Below are positions 12,451 to 20,759 of a DNA stretch of 47,000 nucleotides, in pieces. Source of the stretch: Variovorax ginsengisoli (GTDB taxonomy: Bacteria > Pseudomonadota > Gammaproteobacteria > Burkholderiales > Burkholderiaceae_C); NCBI RefSeq assembly GCF_006438845.1, contig NZ_RCZJ01000011.1, positions 8,001 to 55,000 on the forward strand, read 5' to 3'. A program made the position numbers and the translations under genes. The number at the start of each line of letters is the position of its first letter. The first letter of the stretch is position 1. Under the pieces are notes generated by a model that saw only the letters and a list, made by a program, of their open reading frames with translations, was not told the DNA's origin and did not search any database.

Positions 12451-14549
12451 GGCTGTGCCGCCGCCGCAGCAGCAGCGGCGGCCGCGCCGTCCTGCACCTT
12501 GCGCGCGAACTCTGCGCGCAGCGCCTTCAGCTTTTCGCGCGGGTCTTCTTTGGCCGTCGCCTTGTCGAGCGCCATCTCGGCGATGAAGCGGCTGGGTTGC
12601 GACGCGATCATCTCGCGGCCCTTCTTGCGGCGCTTGGTCCAGCTGACGGCCAGGCTGCGTTGCGCGCGCGTGATGCCCACGTACATGAGGCGGCGCTCTT
12701 CCTGCAGGCGCGTGAGCGTGTCGTCGCTCACCTTCTGCTGGCGGCCGTCGTCGTCGTCGAGCTTGAAGGGCAGCAGGCCTTCGTTCACGCCGATCAGCAT
12801 GACGTGCGGCCATTCGAGGCCCTTCGAGGCGTGCAGCGTGGAGAGCGTGACCACGTTCTGGTCCTGCTCGCGCTCGCTGATAGTCGACAGCAGCGAGATG
12901 GTCTGCGCCACCTCGAGCAGGTTCTTGCGCTCGCTTTCGACGTTGGCGCCCGAGGCGTCATCGATCTCGCCGCCGCAGCGCGCCGCCATCCAGTCGCAGA
13001 ACTCCAGCACGTGGGTCCAGCGGCTGGCCGCGGCCTGCTCGCTGTCTTCGCCGTCGTAAAGGTGGCGCTCGTAATCGATTTCCTTGAGCCACTCCGCCAG
13101 AAAGGCGCGTGCGGCCTCGGCGCCGACCGTCTGCTTCGCACGGTACTGCAGGTCGTTGATGTAGCGGCCGAATTCGTGCAGGCCTTCGAGCGTGCGCTTG
13201 GGCATGACAGCGGGCAGCGACGCACTGAAGAGCGCCTCGAACAGACTCAGCTTGTACTGGCTCGCAAAGGTGCCGAGCGCGGCGAGCGTGGTGTGGCCGA
13301 TGCCGCGCTTGGGCGTGGTCACGGCACGCAGGAAGGCCGGGTCGTCGTCGTTGTTGGTCCACAGGCGGAACCAGCCGCACAGATCCTTGATTTCGGCACG
13401 GTCGAAGAAGCTCTGGCCGCCCGAGACCTTGTACGGAATCTGCGCCTTGCGCAGCGCCTGCTCGAACACGCGCGCCATGTGGTTGGCGCGGTAGAGGATC
13501 GCGAAGTCGCGGAACTCCTTGTGCTGCTCGCCCTGCGTCACGGCGGTGCCACTGCGCAGGCTCTGGATGCGCGCCACCGCGCGCTCGGCCTCGTGCGCCT
13601 CGTTGTCGGCGTCGACGATGCGCACCGGCTCGCCTTCACCGAGCTCGCTGAACAGCGTCTTCGGAAACAGCTTCGGGTTGGGGCCGATCACGTTGTTGGC
13701 CGCGCGCAGGATGGCGCTGGTGGAGCGGTAGTTCTGCTCCAACTTGACCACCTTGAGGGTCGGGTAGTCGATCGGCAGCTTCTTCAGGTTGTCGAGCGTC
13801 GCGCCGCGCCAACCGTAGATCGACTGGTCGTCGTCGCCCACCGCGGTGAAGCGGCCGTTGTCGCCGACCAGCGCCTTGAGCACCTCGTACTGCGTGGCGT
13901 TGGTGTCCTGGTATTCGTCCACCAGCACATGGCCGAGCGCGGCCTGCCACTTGGCGCGCACCTCGTCGTGCTCGCGCAGCAGCTTGAGCGGCAGGCCGAT
14001 GAGGTCGTCGAAGTCGACGCTCTGGTAGGCGGTCAGCCGCTCTTCGTAGCGCCCCATGATCTGCGCCGTGATGCGCTCGTTGTCGTCGGTGGCCGCAGCC
14101 TCGGCCTGGGCGGCGTTCAGGCCCATGTTCTTCCACTTGCTGATGGTCCACTGCCAGATGCGCGCCGTGGCCGCGTCGGTGGTGCCGCCCGCGTCCTTCA
14201 GGATCTTCGTGACGTCGTCGCTGTCGAGGATGCTGAAGGCCGGCTTCAGGCCCAGCACCGCGCCGTCTTCGCGCATCATGCGCACGCCCAGCGCATGGAA
14301 GGTGCAGATCACCACGTGCTTCGCGTCGCGCCCGATCAGCCCCTTGGCGCGCTCGCGCATTTCCGCGGCGGCCTTGTTGGTGAAGGTGATGGCCGCGATG
14401 CGCTTGGGCGCCATGCCGGCCTGGATCAGCCGCGCGATCTTGTGGGTGATCACGCGCGTCTTGCCCGAACCCGCGCCCGCGAGCACGAGGCAGGGGCCGT
14501 GCAGGTAGTTCACGGCTTCCTGCTGGGCGAGATTGAGACCGGAAGACAT
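12447..14549 (-). CDS. rep: UvrD/Rep-family ATP-dependent DNA helicase
   Basis: This 700-residue superfamily 1A 3'-5' helicase resembles Rep more than UvrD (start MSSGLNLAQQEAVNYLHGP, TFTNKAAAEMRERAKGL). The motifs are complete: Walker A AGAGSGKT, VDEYQDTN (II), DDDQSIYGWRGA (III), EQNYRSTSAIL (IV), TLHASKGLEWPHVML (V) and ERRLMYVGITRAQRSL (VI). Such helicases clear proteins ahead of replication forks and help restart. The start at 14549 was chosen because the family begins just before LNLAQQEAVN; a 37-residue low-complexity extension is possible but unlikely. The C-terminus ends in ten alanines encoded by GCN-type repeats. The stop overlaps the start of the next gene, an odd coupling of a DNA helicase to envelope proteins. 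Confidence 0.93.
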   Translation of the reverse strand: MSSGLNLAQQEAVNYLHGPCLVLAGAGSGKTRVITHKIARLIQAGMAPKRIAAITFTNKAAAEMRERAKGLIGRDAKHVVICTFHALGVRMMREDGAVLGLKPAFSILDSDDVTKILKDAGGTTDAATARIWQWTISKWKNMGLNAAQAEAAATDDNERITAQIMGRYEERLTAYQSVDFDDLIGLPLKLLREHDEVRAKWQAALGHVLVDEYQDTNATQYEVLKALVGDNGRFTAVGDDDQSIYGWRGATLDNLKKLPIDYPTLKVVKLEQNYRSTSAILRAANNVIGPNPKLFPKTLFSELGEGEPVRIVDADNEAHEAERAVARIQSLRSGTAVTQGEQHKEFRDFAILYRANHMARVFEQALRKAQIPYKVSGGQSFFDRAEIKDLCGWFRLWTNNDDDPAFLRAVTTPKRGIGHTTLAALGTFASQYKLSLFEALFSASLPAVMPKRTLEGLHEFGRYINDLQYRAKQTVGAEAARAFLAEWLKEIDYERHLYDGEDSEQAAASRWTHVLEFCDWMAARCGGEIDDASGANVESERKNLLEVAQTISLLSTISEREQDQNVVTLSTLHASKGLEWPHVMLIGVNEGLLPFKLDDDDGRQQKVSDDTLTRLQEERRLMYVGITRAQRSLAVSWTKRRKKGREMIASQPSRFIAEMALDKATAKEDPREKLKALRAEFARKVQDGAAAAAAAAAAQP

Positions 14550-14668
14550 TCGGGAGGAAGCGGAGGGGGCGAATTGCGCGCGCAGCGCGGGGGCGCGGGA
14601 AGGGCGCAATGATACTGGCCGCACCACCGCCGAGGCCGATCTGCCGCGGCTTGGCGACAATCGCCGCC

Positions 14669-15634
14669 GTGCTTCAGATTTTCGCCATCACCCTGCCTTT
14701 CTTCGCGCTGGTCGCCGCGGGCTACCTCGCCGCACGCCGGCGCGTATTGCCGCTGGAGGCGATTCCCGGCCTGAACGTGTTCGTCTTGTATTTCGCGCTG
14801 CCCTGCATGCTGTACCGATTCGGTGCGCGCACGCCGATCGCGCAACTGCTCGACGGCAGCGTGGCCCTGGTCTGGGGGCTGGGCGCCTTGCTGGTCGTGA
14901 TGGCGACGGTGATGCTCACGCGGCGCGGTCGCATCGGCTGGAACGACGCTGCTTTCGGCGCGCTGGTCGCGGCCTTTCCGAACACCGGCTTCATGGGTGT
15001 GCCGCTGCTGGCAGCGTTGCTGGGCAGCCACGCGGCGGGCCCGGCGATCATCAGCATCATGTTCGACATGGTGGTCACCTCGTCGCTGTGCATCGCGCTG
15101 TCGCGGCTCGACACCGCCGGCGAAGCCGGGGCCCGCCACGCCCTCGCGAAAGCGTTCCGGGGCGTGGTGATCAACCCGCTGCCTTGGTCGATCCTGCTCG
15201 GCGCCCTGGCCTCGGCGCTGCAGTTCCGGTTGCCCGCGCCGGTCGATGCGACGGTCTCCATGCTGGCCGATGCCGCGGCACCCGCGGCGCTCTTCACGAT
15301 CGGTGCGGTGCTGGCGCGCTCGGCGCTGCTCGCGCGCGGATCGGGCGGCACCGGCACCCCGGCAGGTGACGTGCCGCTGGTGGTGCTCGCCAAGCTGCTG
15401 GTGCATCCGCTGCTGGTCTGCGCCATGGGCCGCGCTGCCATGGCGCTCGGCCTGCCGCTGGATCCACGGGCCCTGACGGTCATCGTGCTGGTCGCAGCGT
15501 TGCCGAGCGCGAGCAATGTGTCGATGCTGGCCGAACGCTTCGGCGCCGACAACGGGCGCATCGCACGCATCATCCTGTGGACCACGGTGGCCGCCTTCTT
15601 CACCTTCCCGCTGGCGGTGCGCTGGATGACCTGA
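14669..15634 (+). CDS. AEC (auxin efflux carrier) family transporter
   Basis: This 321-residue inner-membrane protein has about ten hydrophobic segments (for example LQIFAITLPFFALVAAGYLA, NVFVLYFALPCMLYRF, LVWGLGALLVVMATVML, and near the end ARIILWTTVAAFFTFPLAV). The conserved features AAFPNTGFMGVPLL and ALPSASNVSMLAERFGA are typical of AEC permeases, which export or import small organic acids; the substrate cannot be told from sequence. I prefer the GTG at 14669, since family members start at the equivalent of LQIFAITLPFF; an ATG at 14609 would add 20 residues. It is divergent from the helicase (120 bases between starts) and convergent with priA (38 bases between stops). Confidence 0.87.
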   Translation: MLQIFAITLPFFALVAAGYLAARRRVLPLEAIPGLNVFVLYFALPCMLYRFGARTPIAQLLDGSVALVWGLGALLVVMATVMLTRRGRIGWNDAAFGALVAAFPNTGFMGVPLLAALLGSHAAGPAIISIMFDMVVTSSLCIALSRLDTAGEAGARHALAKAFRGVVINPLPWSILLGALASALQFRLPAPVDATVSMLADAAAPAALFTIGAVLARSALLARGSGGTGTPAGDVPLVVLAKLLVHPLLVCAMGRAAMALGLPLDPRALTVIVLVAALPSASNVSMLAERFGADNGRIARIILWTTVAAFFTFPLAVRWMT

Positions 15635-15672
15635 GGCGCAGCGGGCGGCGCGTCGCTCGGCCGCTGGCGCCG

Positions 15673-17787
15673 TCAGATCTGCTGCGGGTCGACGTCGACC
15701 AGCCAGCGGATCACGCCCTTGCCCTCGGGCGTGCGGCGCAGCCCGTGCAGCACCGGCTGCCATTGCGCGAGCAGGCGCTGCAGCGCGGCGCGCGAGGCGC
15801 TTTCCACCAGCATCTGCGCGCGCTCCACGTTCGCCACCCGCTGGATCGCCAGCGGCACCGCCGGATAGCGCGCCACCTGCTGCGCGCCCTCCAGCGCATC
15901 GGCGGCAGCACTGGCGGCGTTGAGAAAGGCCTGGGCCGCCTCCTGCGTGCGTGCGTCGGCACGCAGCAACGCCTGGAAGGCGAAGGGCGGCATGCCGGCG
16001 GCGCGGCGCTGCGCCAGTTCGCTTTCGGCGAAGGCCGGGTAGTCGTGGCGGCGCAGCGCGATGAACAGCGGATGGTCGGTGTGCTGCGTCTGGATCCACA
16101 TCTCGGCGGTCGTGCCCTGCGCCGCGAGGTAGGCCGCGTCGCGCCCGGCGCGGCCGGCCGACTGCATCAGCAGGCTGAAAAGCCGCTCGGGCGCGCGAAA
16201 GTCGCTGGAGAACAGCGCGCCGTCGGGATTGACCGCCGCCACCAGCGTGATGCGCCGGAAGTCATGCCCCTTGGCAATCATTTGGGTGCCGACCAGCACG
16301 TCGACCTCGCCCGCATGGACGGCGGCCAGCTGCGACTCGAGCGCGCCCTGCTTGCGCGTGCTGTCGGCGTCGATGCGGGCAATGCGCACCGGGCTGCCGT
16401 CGGGGCGCTGCACGCTCGCGAACAGCTCGCCCAGGTGCTCTTCCAGCCGTTCGGTGCCGCGCCCGACCGGCGCGATGTCGGGGTTGCCGCAGGCCGGGCA
16501 GGCGCGGGGCACGCGCTCGGTGAAGCCGCAGTGGTGGCAGCGCAGCGTGCGGTCGATCTTGTGGAACACGCGGAAGGCGCTGCAATGCGGGCATTCGCTC
16601 TTCCAGCCGCAGTCGCCGCAGGCCAACACCGGCGCGTAGCCGCGGCGGTTGAGGAACACCATGCTCTGCTCGCCACGCGCGATGCGCTGGCCGATCGCGT
16701 CGAGCAGTACGCCCGACAGCACGGTCTTGGACGGCTGCAGGCGCATGTCGACCAGGCGCACGGCGGGCAGCGCGCCCGCGCCGATGCGGGACGGCATCGC
16801 CAACCGCAGGTAGCGGCCGCCGGGATCGTCGCCTTCGGGCGGCCGGCTCTGGTGCCAGCTTTCCAGCGAGGGCGTGGCCGACCCGAGGATCACCTTGGCG
16901 CCCTCGCGCCGGCCGCGCCACACCGCCAGGTCGCGCGCCGAATAGCGCGCGCCTTCCTGCTGCTTGTAGCTCGGGTCGTGCTCCTCGTCGACCACGATCA
17001 GCGCCAGCGCCGGCATCGACGCGAACACCGCCATGCGCGTGCCGAGCACGATGCGCGCCGTGCCCGCATGCGCCGCCAGCCAGCTCGCCAGGCGCTGCGG
17101 GTTGGTCATGCCGCTGTGCAGCGAGACCACGGCGCCGGCGCCGAAGCGGCCCTCGAAACGCGCCCGGAAGCGCGCCTCCAGCTGCGGCGTGAGGTTGATC
17201 TCCGGCACCATCACCAGTGCTTGGGCGGCCGGTGACCGCGCCAGCAGTGCCGCCACGGCCTGCAGGTAGACCTCGGTCTTTCCGCTGCCGGTGCTGCCGA
17301 ACAGCAAAAAGGGGCCCGGCTCGGCGTCGATGCGGCGCAGCGCGTCGGCCTGCTCGTCGCTCGTGGCCGCCGCCGCGGCCGACGGGCCGGCCGCCCCAGC
17401 GTCGACGACGGGTGCGCTGCCCTGTCGCTTCAGGCGGCGCGCCAGCTGCACGCCGCTCAGGTCGCGCAATTGCGGGGGCAGGGCGGCCAGGGCAATCTCG
17501 CCGAGCGAGCGCTGGTAGTAGCGCGCCGCGAAGGCCACCAGGTCGCGCCACGCCTCGCCCAGCGGCGCCAGCGTGTCGAGCGCCGTGCCGAGCGGCTTGA
17601 ATTCGAGCGCGGCGTCCTCCTCGGCCATCGGCCGGCTTCCCCAGACGACGCCGAGCACCTCGCGCTTTCCCAGGGGAACGCGCACCAGGGTGCCGGCCAG
17701 AAGGGTCCGCTCACCGGAATAGCTCAGCAAATCACCCAAGGCGGCGTGCGCGGGCGTTTGCACGGCGACCTCGACGCGCCAGTTCAT
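15673..17787 (-). CDS. priA: Primosomal replication protein N' (PriA helicase)
   Basis: PriA recognises stalled or repaired forks and reloads the replisome. This copy has 704 residues (E. coli 732). Visible are the N-terminal 3'BD fold (WRVEVAVQTPAHAALGDLLSY), Walker A in FGSTGSGKTEVYLQAV, the DEEH box in VDEEHDPSYKQQEGARYSA, and GSATPSLESW. The zinc-binding cluster has eight cysteines (CGDCGWKSECPHC, then CHHCGFTERV and CPACG). GTQMIAKGHDF, VAAVNPDGALFSSDFR and QSAGRAGR are the late helicase motifs. The start is ATG at 17787 (MNWRVEV), where the family begins; a 45-residue upstream extension is possible but has different composition and is probably leader. It lies downstream of hemE, separated by a 376-bp AT-richer gap with DnaA-box matches. 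Confidence 0.95.
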   Translation of the reverse strand: MNWRVEVAVQTPAHAALGDLLSYSGERTLLAGTLVRVPLGKREVLGVVWGSRPMAEEDAALEFKPLGTALDTLAPLGEAWRDLVAFAARYYQRSLGEIALAALPPQLRDLSGVQLARRLKRQGSAPVVDAGAAGPSAAAAATSDEQADALRRIDAEPGPFLLFGSTGSGKTEVYLQAVAALLARSPAAQALVMVPEINLTPQLEARFRARFEGRFGAGAVVSLHSGMTNPQRLASWLAAHAGTARIVLGTRMAVFASMPALALIVVDEEHDPSYKQQEGARYSARDLAVWRGRREGAKVILGSATPSLESWHQSRPPEGDDPGGRYLRLAMPSRIGAGALPAVRLVDMRLQPSKTVLSGVLLDAIGQRIARGEQSMVFLNRRGYAPVLACGDCGWKSECPHCSAFRVFHKIDRTLRCHHCGFTERVPRACPACGNPDIAPVGRGTERLEEHLGELFASVQRPDGSPVRIARIDADSTRKQGALESQLAAVHAGEVDVLVGTQMIAKGHDFRRITLVAAVNPDGALFSSDFRAPERLFSLLMQSAGRAGRDAAYLAAQGTTAEMWIQTQHTDHPLFIALRRHDYPAFAESELAQRRAAGMPPFAFQALLRADARTQEAAQAFLNAASAAADALEGAQQVARYPAVPLAIQRVANVERAQMLVESASRAALQRLLAQWQPVLHGLRRTPEGKGVIRWLVDVDPQQI

Positions 17788-17882
17788 GCAAGGAGTCCGC
17801 GGAATGTTTGAGTTAAAGCGACTTTGAGCAAAATGACTTAAGTGGTTGATTTGCTTGCGCTTTGCGATCCATCCAGAGTTTG

Positions 17883-17891
17883 TGTGGATAA
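17883..17891 (-). promoter_or_regulatory. DnaA-box match TTATCCACA
   Basis: The minus strand reads TTATCCACA, an exact match to the high-affinity DnaA box, about 100 bases upstream of the priA start codon. It could serve DnaA titration or DnaA control of priA. A single 9-mer can occur by chance, but this one lies in an AT-richer gap with a second match. Confidence 0.5.
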
Positions 17892-18069
17892 CTTTGTTGA
17901 TATCTATGCTCGACGCGCCCACAGCCCTTGAGAATCAAGGCTCCGGCTAGAGTGCCCGCAAAAAAAGCATTCCGCCAAACCTATATGAATCAACGACTTA
18001 CAAGCGCTATCGCTTTGTGAGCGGCGCGCTCGGCGTGATGGATATTTTTCCGCACCGCAACACAAGTTT

Positions 18070-18078
18070 TGTGCATAA
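18070..18078 (-). promoter_or_regulatory. DnaA-box match TTATGCACA
   Basis: The minus strand reads TTATGCACA, which fits the relaxed DnaA consensus TTWTNCACA. It has the same orientation as the box at 17883 and lies 187 bases from it (start to start). The left part of the inverted repeat CACAA-GTT-TTGTG overlaps it. Confidence 0.42.
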
Positions 18079-18163
18079 GTCAACCGAGCCTGCACATTTG
18101 ACTTGACAAGACGATAAGTAACGTTTCGGCTTACAAATCGTCACAAGGGGTGCTGTGGTACCC

Positions 18164-19267
18164 CTAGGTGCGCAGCGCGCGCGATTGCGAATGCACGGCC
18201 GCCACCAGCGCTGCCACATGGTCGGGCGGCGTGAATTGGCTGATGCCGTGGCCCAAGTTGAAGATGTGCGTCGGCCCCGCGCTGGCGCGGTCGGCGTGGG
18301 GCTTGCCGAAGCTCTGAAGCACCTTGGCGACTTCGGCCTCGATGCGTGCCGGCGGCGCGAACAGCACGTTCGGGTCGATGTTGCCCTGCAGCGCCTTGGC
18401 CTGCGGCCCTTCGCCGACCAGCGCGCGCGCCCTGGCGAGGTTGACCGTCCAGTCGACCCCCAGCACCTCGCAGTCGAGCCCGCGCATGGCTTCGAGCCAC
18501 AGACCGCCACCCTTGGTGAACACGATGCGCGGCACGGGCGTGCCGTCCGCGCCGGTGCGCTTGAGCTGACCGAGCACGCGCGCCGTGTACGCCAGGCTGA
18601 ACTCCTGGAAGGCGCCATCGGCCAGCACGCCGCCCCAGCTGTCGAACAGCATCACGGCCTGGGCGCCGGCATCGATCTGCGCGTTGAGGTAGGCCGCCAC
18701 GGCGTCGGCGTTGACCGTCAGCAGCGTGTGCATCAGGTCGGGCCGGCTGTACATCAGCGACTTGACCAGGCGATAGTCGCTCGATCCGGCGCCCTCGACC
18801 ATGTAACAGGCCAGGGTCCACGGGCTGCCGGAAAAACCGATGAGCGGCACGCGGCCGTTCAGCGCGCGGCGGATCGATGCGACGGCGTTGAACACGTAGC
18901 GCAGCTTTTCCATGTCGGGCACCCGCAGCGCGTTGATCGCGGCTTCGTCACGCACCGGGCGTGCGAAGCGCGGGCCCTCGCCGGCCTCGAAGGACAGGCC
19001 CAGGCCCATCGCGTCGGGCACGGTCAGGATGTCAGAGAACAGGATCGACGCGTCGAGCGGAAAACGCTCCAACGGCTGCAGCGTGACCTCGGTCGCGTAG
19101 TCGACGTTGGTGGCCAGCCCCATGAAGCTGCCGGCGCGAGCGCGCGTCGCGACGTACTCGGGCAGGTAGCGCCCGGCCTGGCGCATCAGCCAGACGGGGG
19201 TGTGGTCGGTCGCCTGGCGCCAGCAGGCGCGCAGGAAGGTGTCGTTTTGCAGGGGGGCGAAGGGCAT
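18164..19267 (-). CDS. hemE: Uroporphyrinogen decarboxylase
   Basis: HemE removes four carboxyl groups from uroporphyrinogen III to give coproporphyrinogen III in haem biosynthesis; it is a cytosolic homodimer. The 367-residue length is usual. Family signatures are present: PVWLMRQAGRYLPEY near the N-terminus (the substrate-binding Arg is in MRQAGR), FSDILTVPDAMGLGLSFE, GFSGSPWTLACYMVEG, MLFDSWGG, GVDWTVNL, LQGNIDP and the C-terminal HIFNLGHGI. The ATG at 19267 gives the usual MPFAPLQNDTFLRA start. It lies 76 bases downstream of the MFS gene and upstream of priA, all on the minus strand. Confidence 0.97.
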   Translation of the reverse strand: MPFAPLQNDTFLRACWRQATDHTPVWLMRQAGRYLPEYVATRARAGSFMGLATNVDYATEVTLQPLERFPLDASILFSDILTVPDAMGLGLSFEAGEGPRFARPVRDEAAINALRVPDMEKLRYVFNAVASIRRALNGRVPLIGFSGSPWTLACYMVEGAGSSDYRLVKSLMYSRPDLMHTLLTVNADAVAAYLNAQIDAGAQAVMLFDSWGGVLADGAFQEFSLAYTARVLGQLKRTGADGTPVPRIVFTKGGGLWLEAMRGLDCEVLGVDWTVNLARARALVGEGPQAKALQGNIDPNVLFAPPARIEAEVAKVLQSFGKPHADRASAGPTHIFNLGHGISQFTPPDHVAALVAAVHSQSRALRT

Positions 19268-19343
19268 GGGGCATTGTCGCAGTGGCAGGCTGTGCCGCCG
19301 CCGGACGAGACCGCGTTCCGCCGGCTCCGCCGTCGGCGTCGCT

Positions 19344-20654
19344 TCAGCCCGCCACGCCGTACGACGGCGACGCGATGCCCTTGCTTCGGTACAGCACCAG
19401 CGTCGCGATCAGCCCGCACACGGCGGCGCCCGTCATCCAGAGCCCGGGGGCGCCTTTGTCGCCGGTCATTTCGATCAGGCCGGTCGCGATCGCCGGCGTG
19501 AAGCCGCCGAAGACGGCCGTGGCCAGGCTGTACGCCAGCGAGAAGCCGGCGGTGCGCACGCTCACGGGCATCACCTCGGTGAGCGCCACAACCATCGCGC
19601 CGTTGTAGCTCGCATAGAGGAAGGAAAGCCACAACTCGACCTCGAGCATCCGCGCGAAGCTCGGCGCCGCGACTAGCCATTTCAACGCGGGGTAGGCCGT
19701 GAAGATGGTCAGCACGGTGAACAGGATCAGCAGCGGCTTGCGGCCGACCCGGTCGGACAGCGCGCCCATCACCGGCAGCCAGAAGAAGTTGGAGGCCGCG
19801 ACGAACAGCGTGACGATCAACGCATCGGTGGTGCTCAGGTGCAGCACGCTCTTGCCGAAGGTCGGCGTGTAGACGGTGATCAGGTAGAAGCTGACGGTCG
19901 TCATCGACACCAGCATCATCCCGGCCACGACCAGCCCCCAGTTGGCGACCATCGAGCGGAAGATCTCGCGTGCATCGGGGCGGTGCTTGCGCGCCATGAA
20001 CTCCTCGGTTTCCTGCAGCGAGCGGCGGATGACGAAGAGCACCGGCACGATCAGGCAGCCCACGAAGAACGGAACGCGCCAATAGAAGTCGCCGATCTCG
20101 GCGGTGGTGAACGTCACGTTGAGCCAGTAGCCGAGCGCGGCCGCGACGATGATCGCCACCTGCTGGCTGGCCGACTGCCAGGCCACATAAAAGCCCTTGT
20201 TGCCCGGCGTGGCCATCTCCGACAGATAGACGGAGACGCCACCGAGCTCCACGCCGGCCGAAAAGCCCTGCAGCAGGCGGCCGATCAGCACCAGAAACGG
20301 CGCGGCCAGCCCGATCGTGGCGTAGCCGGGCACGCAGGCGATCAGCAGCGTGCCGAGCGCCATCAGGGCCAGCGTGACGATGAGTCCCTTGCGGCGGCCG
20401 ACGCGGTCGACATAGGCGCCCAGGAAGATCGCGCCGAGCGGACGCATCAGGAAGCCCGCGCCGAAGGTCATGAAGGTCAGCATCAGCGAGGCGAACTCGT
20501 TGCCGGACGGAAAGAACGCCTTCGAGATCTGCGTGGCGTAGAAGCCGAACAGGAAGAAGTCGAACATCTCCATGAAGTTGCCGCCCGTCACGCGGAGGAC
20601 GGTGGCGACCCGCGATGGCGAAGCGTTGGCGTTGGCAGGCAGTGCTGGGCCCAT
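19344..20654 (-). CDS. MFS transporter, CitA/tricarballylate-type metabolite:H+ symporter
   Basis: This 436-residue major facilitator protein has 12 predicted membrane segments. It strongly resembles the citrate/tricarballylate:proton symporters of the MHS family, with VTGGNFMEMFDFFLFGFYAT at the N-terminus, ADR-type loop YVDRVGRRKGL, GRLLQGFSAGVELGGVSVYL, EMATPGNKGFYVAWQSASQQ, RRSLQETEEFMARKHRPD and ALTEVMPVSVRTAGFSLAY. Uptake of citrate or a related tricarboxylate is the likely role; no tricarballylate catabolic gene is next to it. The start is ATG at 20654 (MGPALPANAN), which matches family length and has AAGGGA upstream on the coding strand; an ATG 11 codons earlier is less likely. Confidence 0.88.
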   Translation of the reverse strand: MGPALPANANASPSRVATVLRVTGGNFMEMFDFFLFGFYATQISKAFFPSGNEFASLMLTFMTFGAGFLMRPLGAIFLGAYVDRVGRRKGLIVTLALMALGTLLIACVPGYATIGLAAPFLVLIGRLLQGFSAGVELGGVSVYLSEMATPGNKGFYVAWQSASQQVAIIVAAALGYWLNVTFTTAEIGDFYWRVPFFVGCLIVPVLFVIRRSLQETEEFMARKHRPDAREIFRSMVANWGLVVAGMMLVSMTTVSFYLITVYTPTFGKSVLHLSTTDALIVTLFVAASNFFWLPVMGALSDRVGRKPLLILFTVLTIFTAYPALKWLVAAPSFARMLEVELWLSFLYASYNGAMVVALTEVMPVSVRTAGFSLAYSLATAVFGGFTPAIATGLIEMTGDKGAPGLWMTGAAVCGLIATLVLYRSKGIASPSYGVAG

Positions 20655-20759
20655 GATGGCGTGTCCCTTGTGGCGTCTCTCGGCCAACGAGGGTAGGCCG
20701 CTGCCCCCGACCGGAACCTGACCGCCCCAGCGGCGTGGGTCAGCTGCCGTGGATACGCC

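Larger units (their letters stand above)
17788..18163. other. Non-coding AT-richer gap between hemE and priA
   Basis: This 376-bp stretch has no credible gene. It is clearly richer in A and T than its surroundings. It holds two matches to the DnaA box TTATNCACA on the minus strand, the short inverted repeats CACAA-GTT-TTGTG (18061-18073) and CTTG-A-CAAG (18102-18110), an imperfect hairpin AGCCCTTGA/TCAAGGCT (17923-17942), and an A7 run near 17960. AGGGGT/ACCCCT (18146-18166) forms a weak hairpin at the hemE stop. The priA promoter should lie here, but I cannot place it with confidence. A small RNA is possible. Confidence 0.6.

Noticed and set aside
12460..12495. GCN repeat tract as a phase-variable repeat
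   Set aside because: It encodes the poly-Ala end of the helicase with mixed codons; slippage would be in frame and of doubtful effect.
17904..18095. 63-codon minus-strand frame in the hemE-priA gap
   Set aside because: No ribosome site, no family resemblance, composition of non-coding DNA.
18103..18108. Perfect TTGACA on the plus strand
   Set aside because: No -10 box at suitable distance and both neighbouring genes are on the other strand, so it is unlikely to be a promoter.
17788..18163. Chromosomal replication origin
   Set aside because: Only two DnaA-box matches, no dnaA, dnaN, gyrB or parAB nearby; the gap is better described as a DnaA-box-bearing intergenic region.
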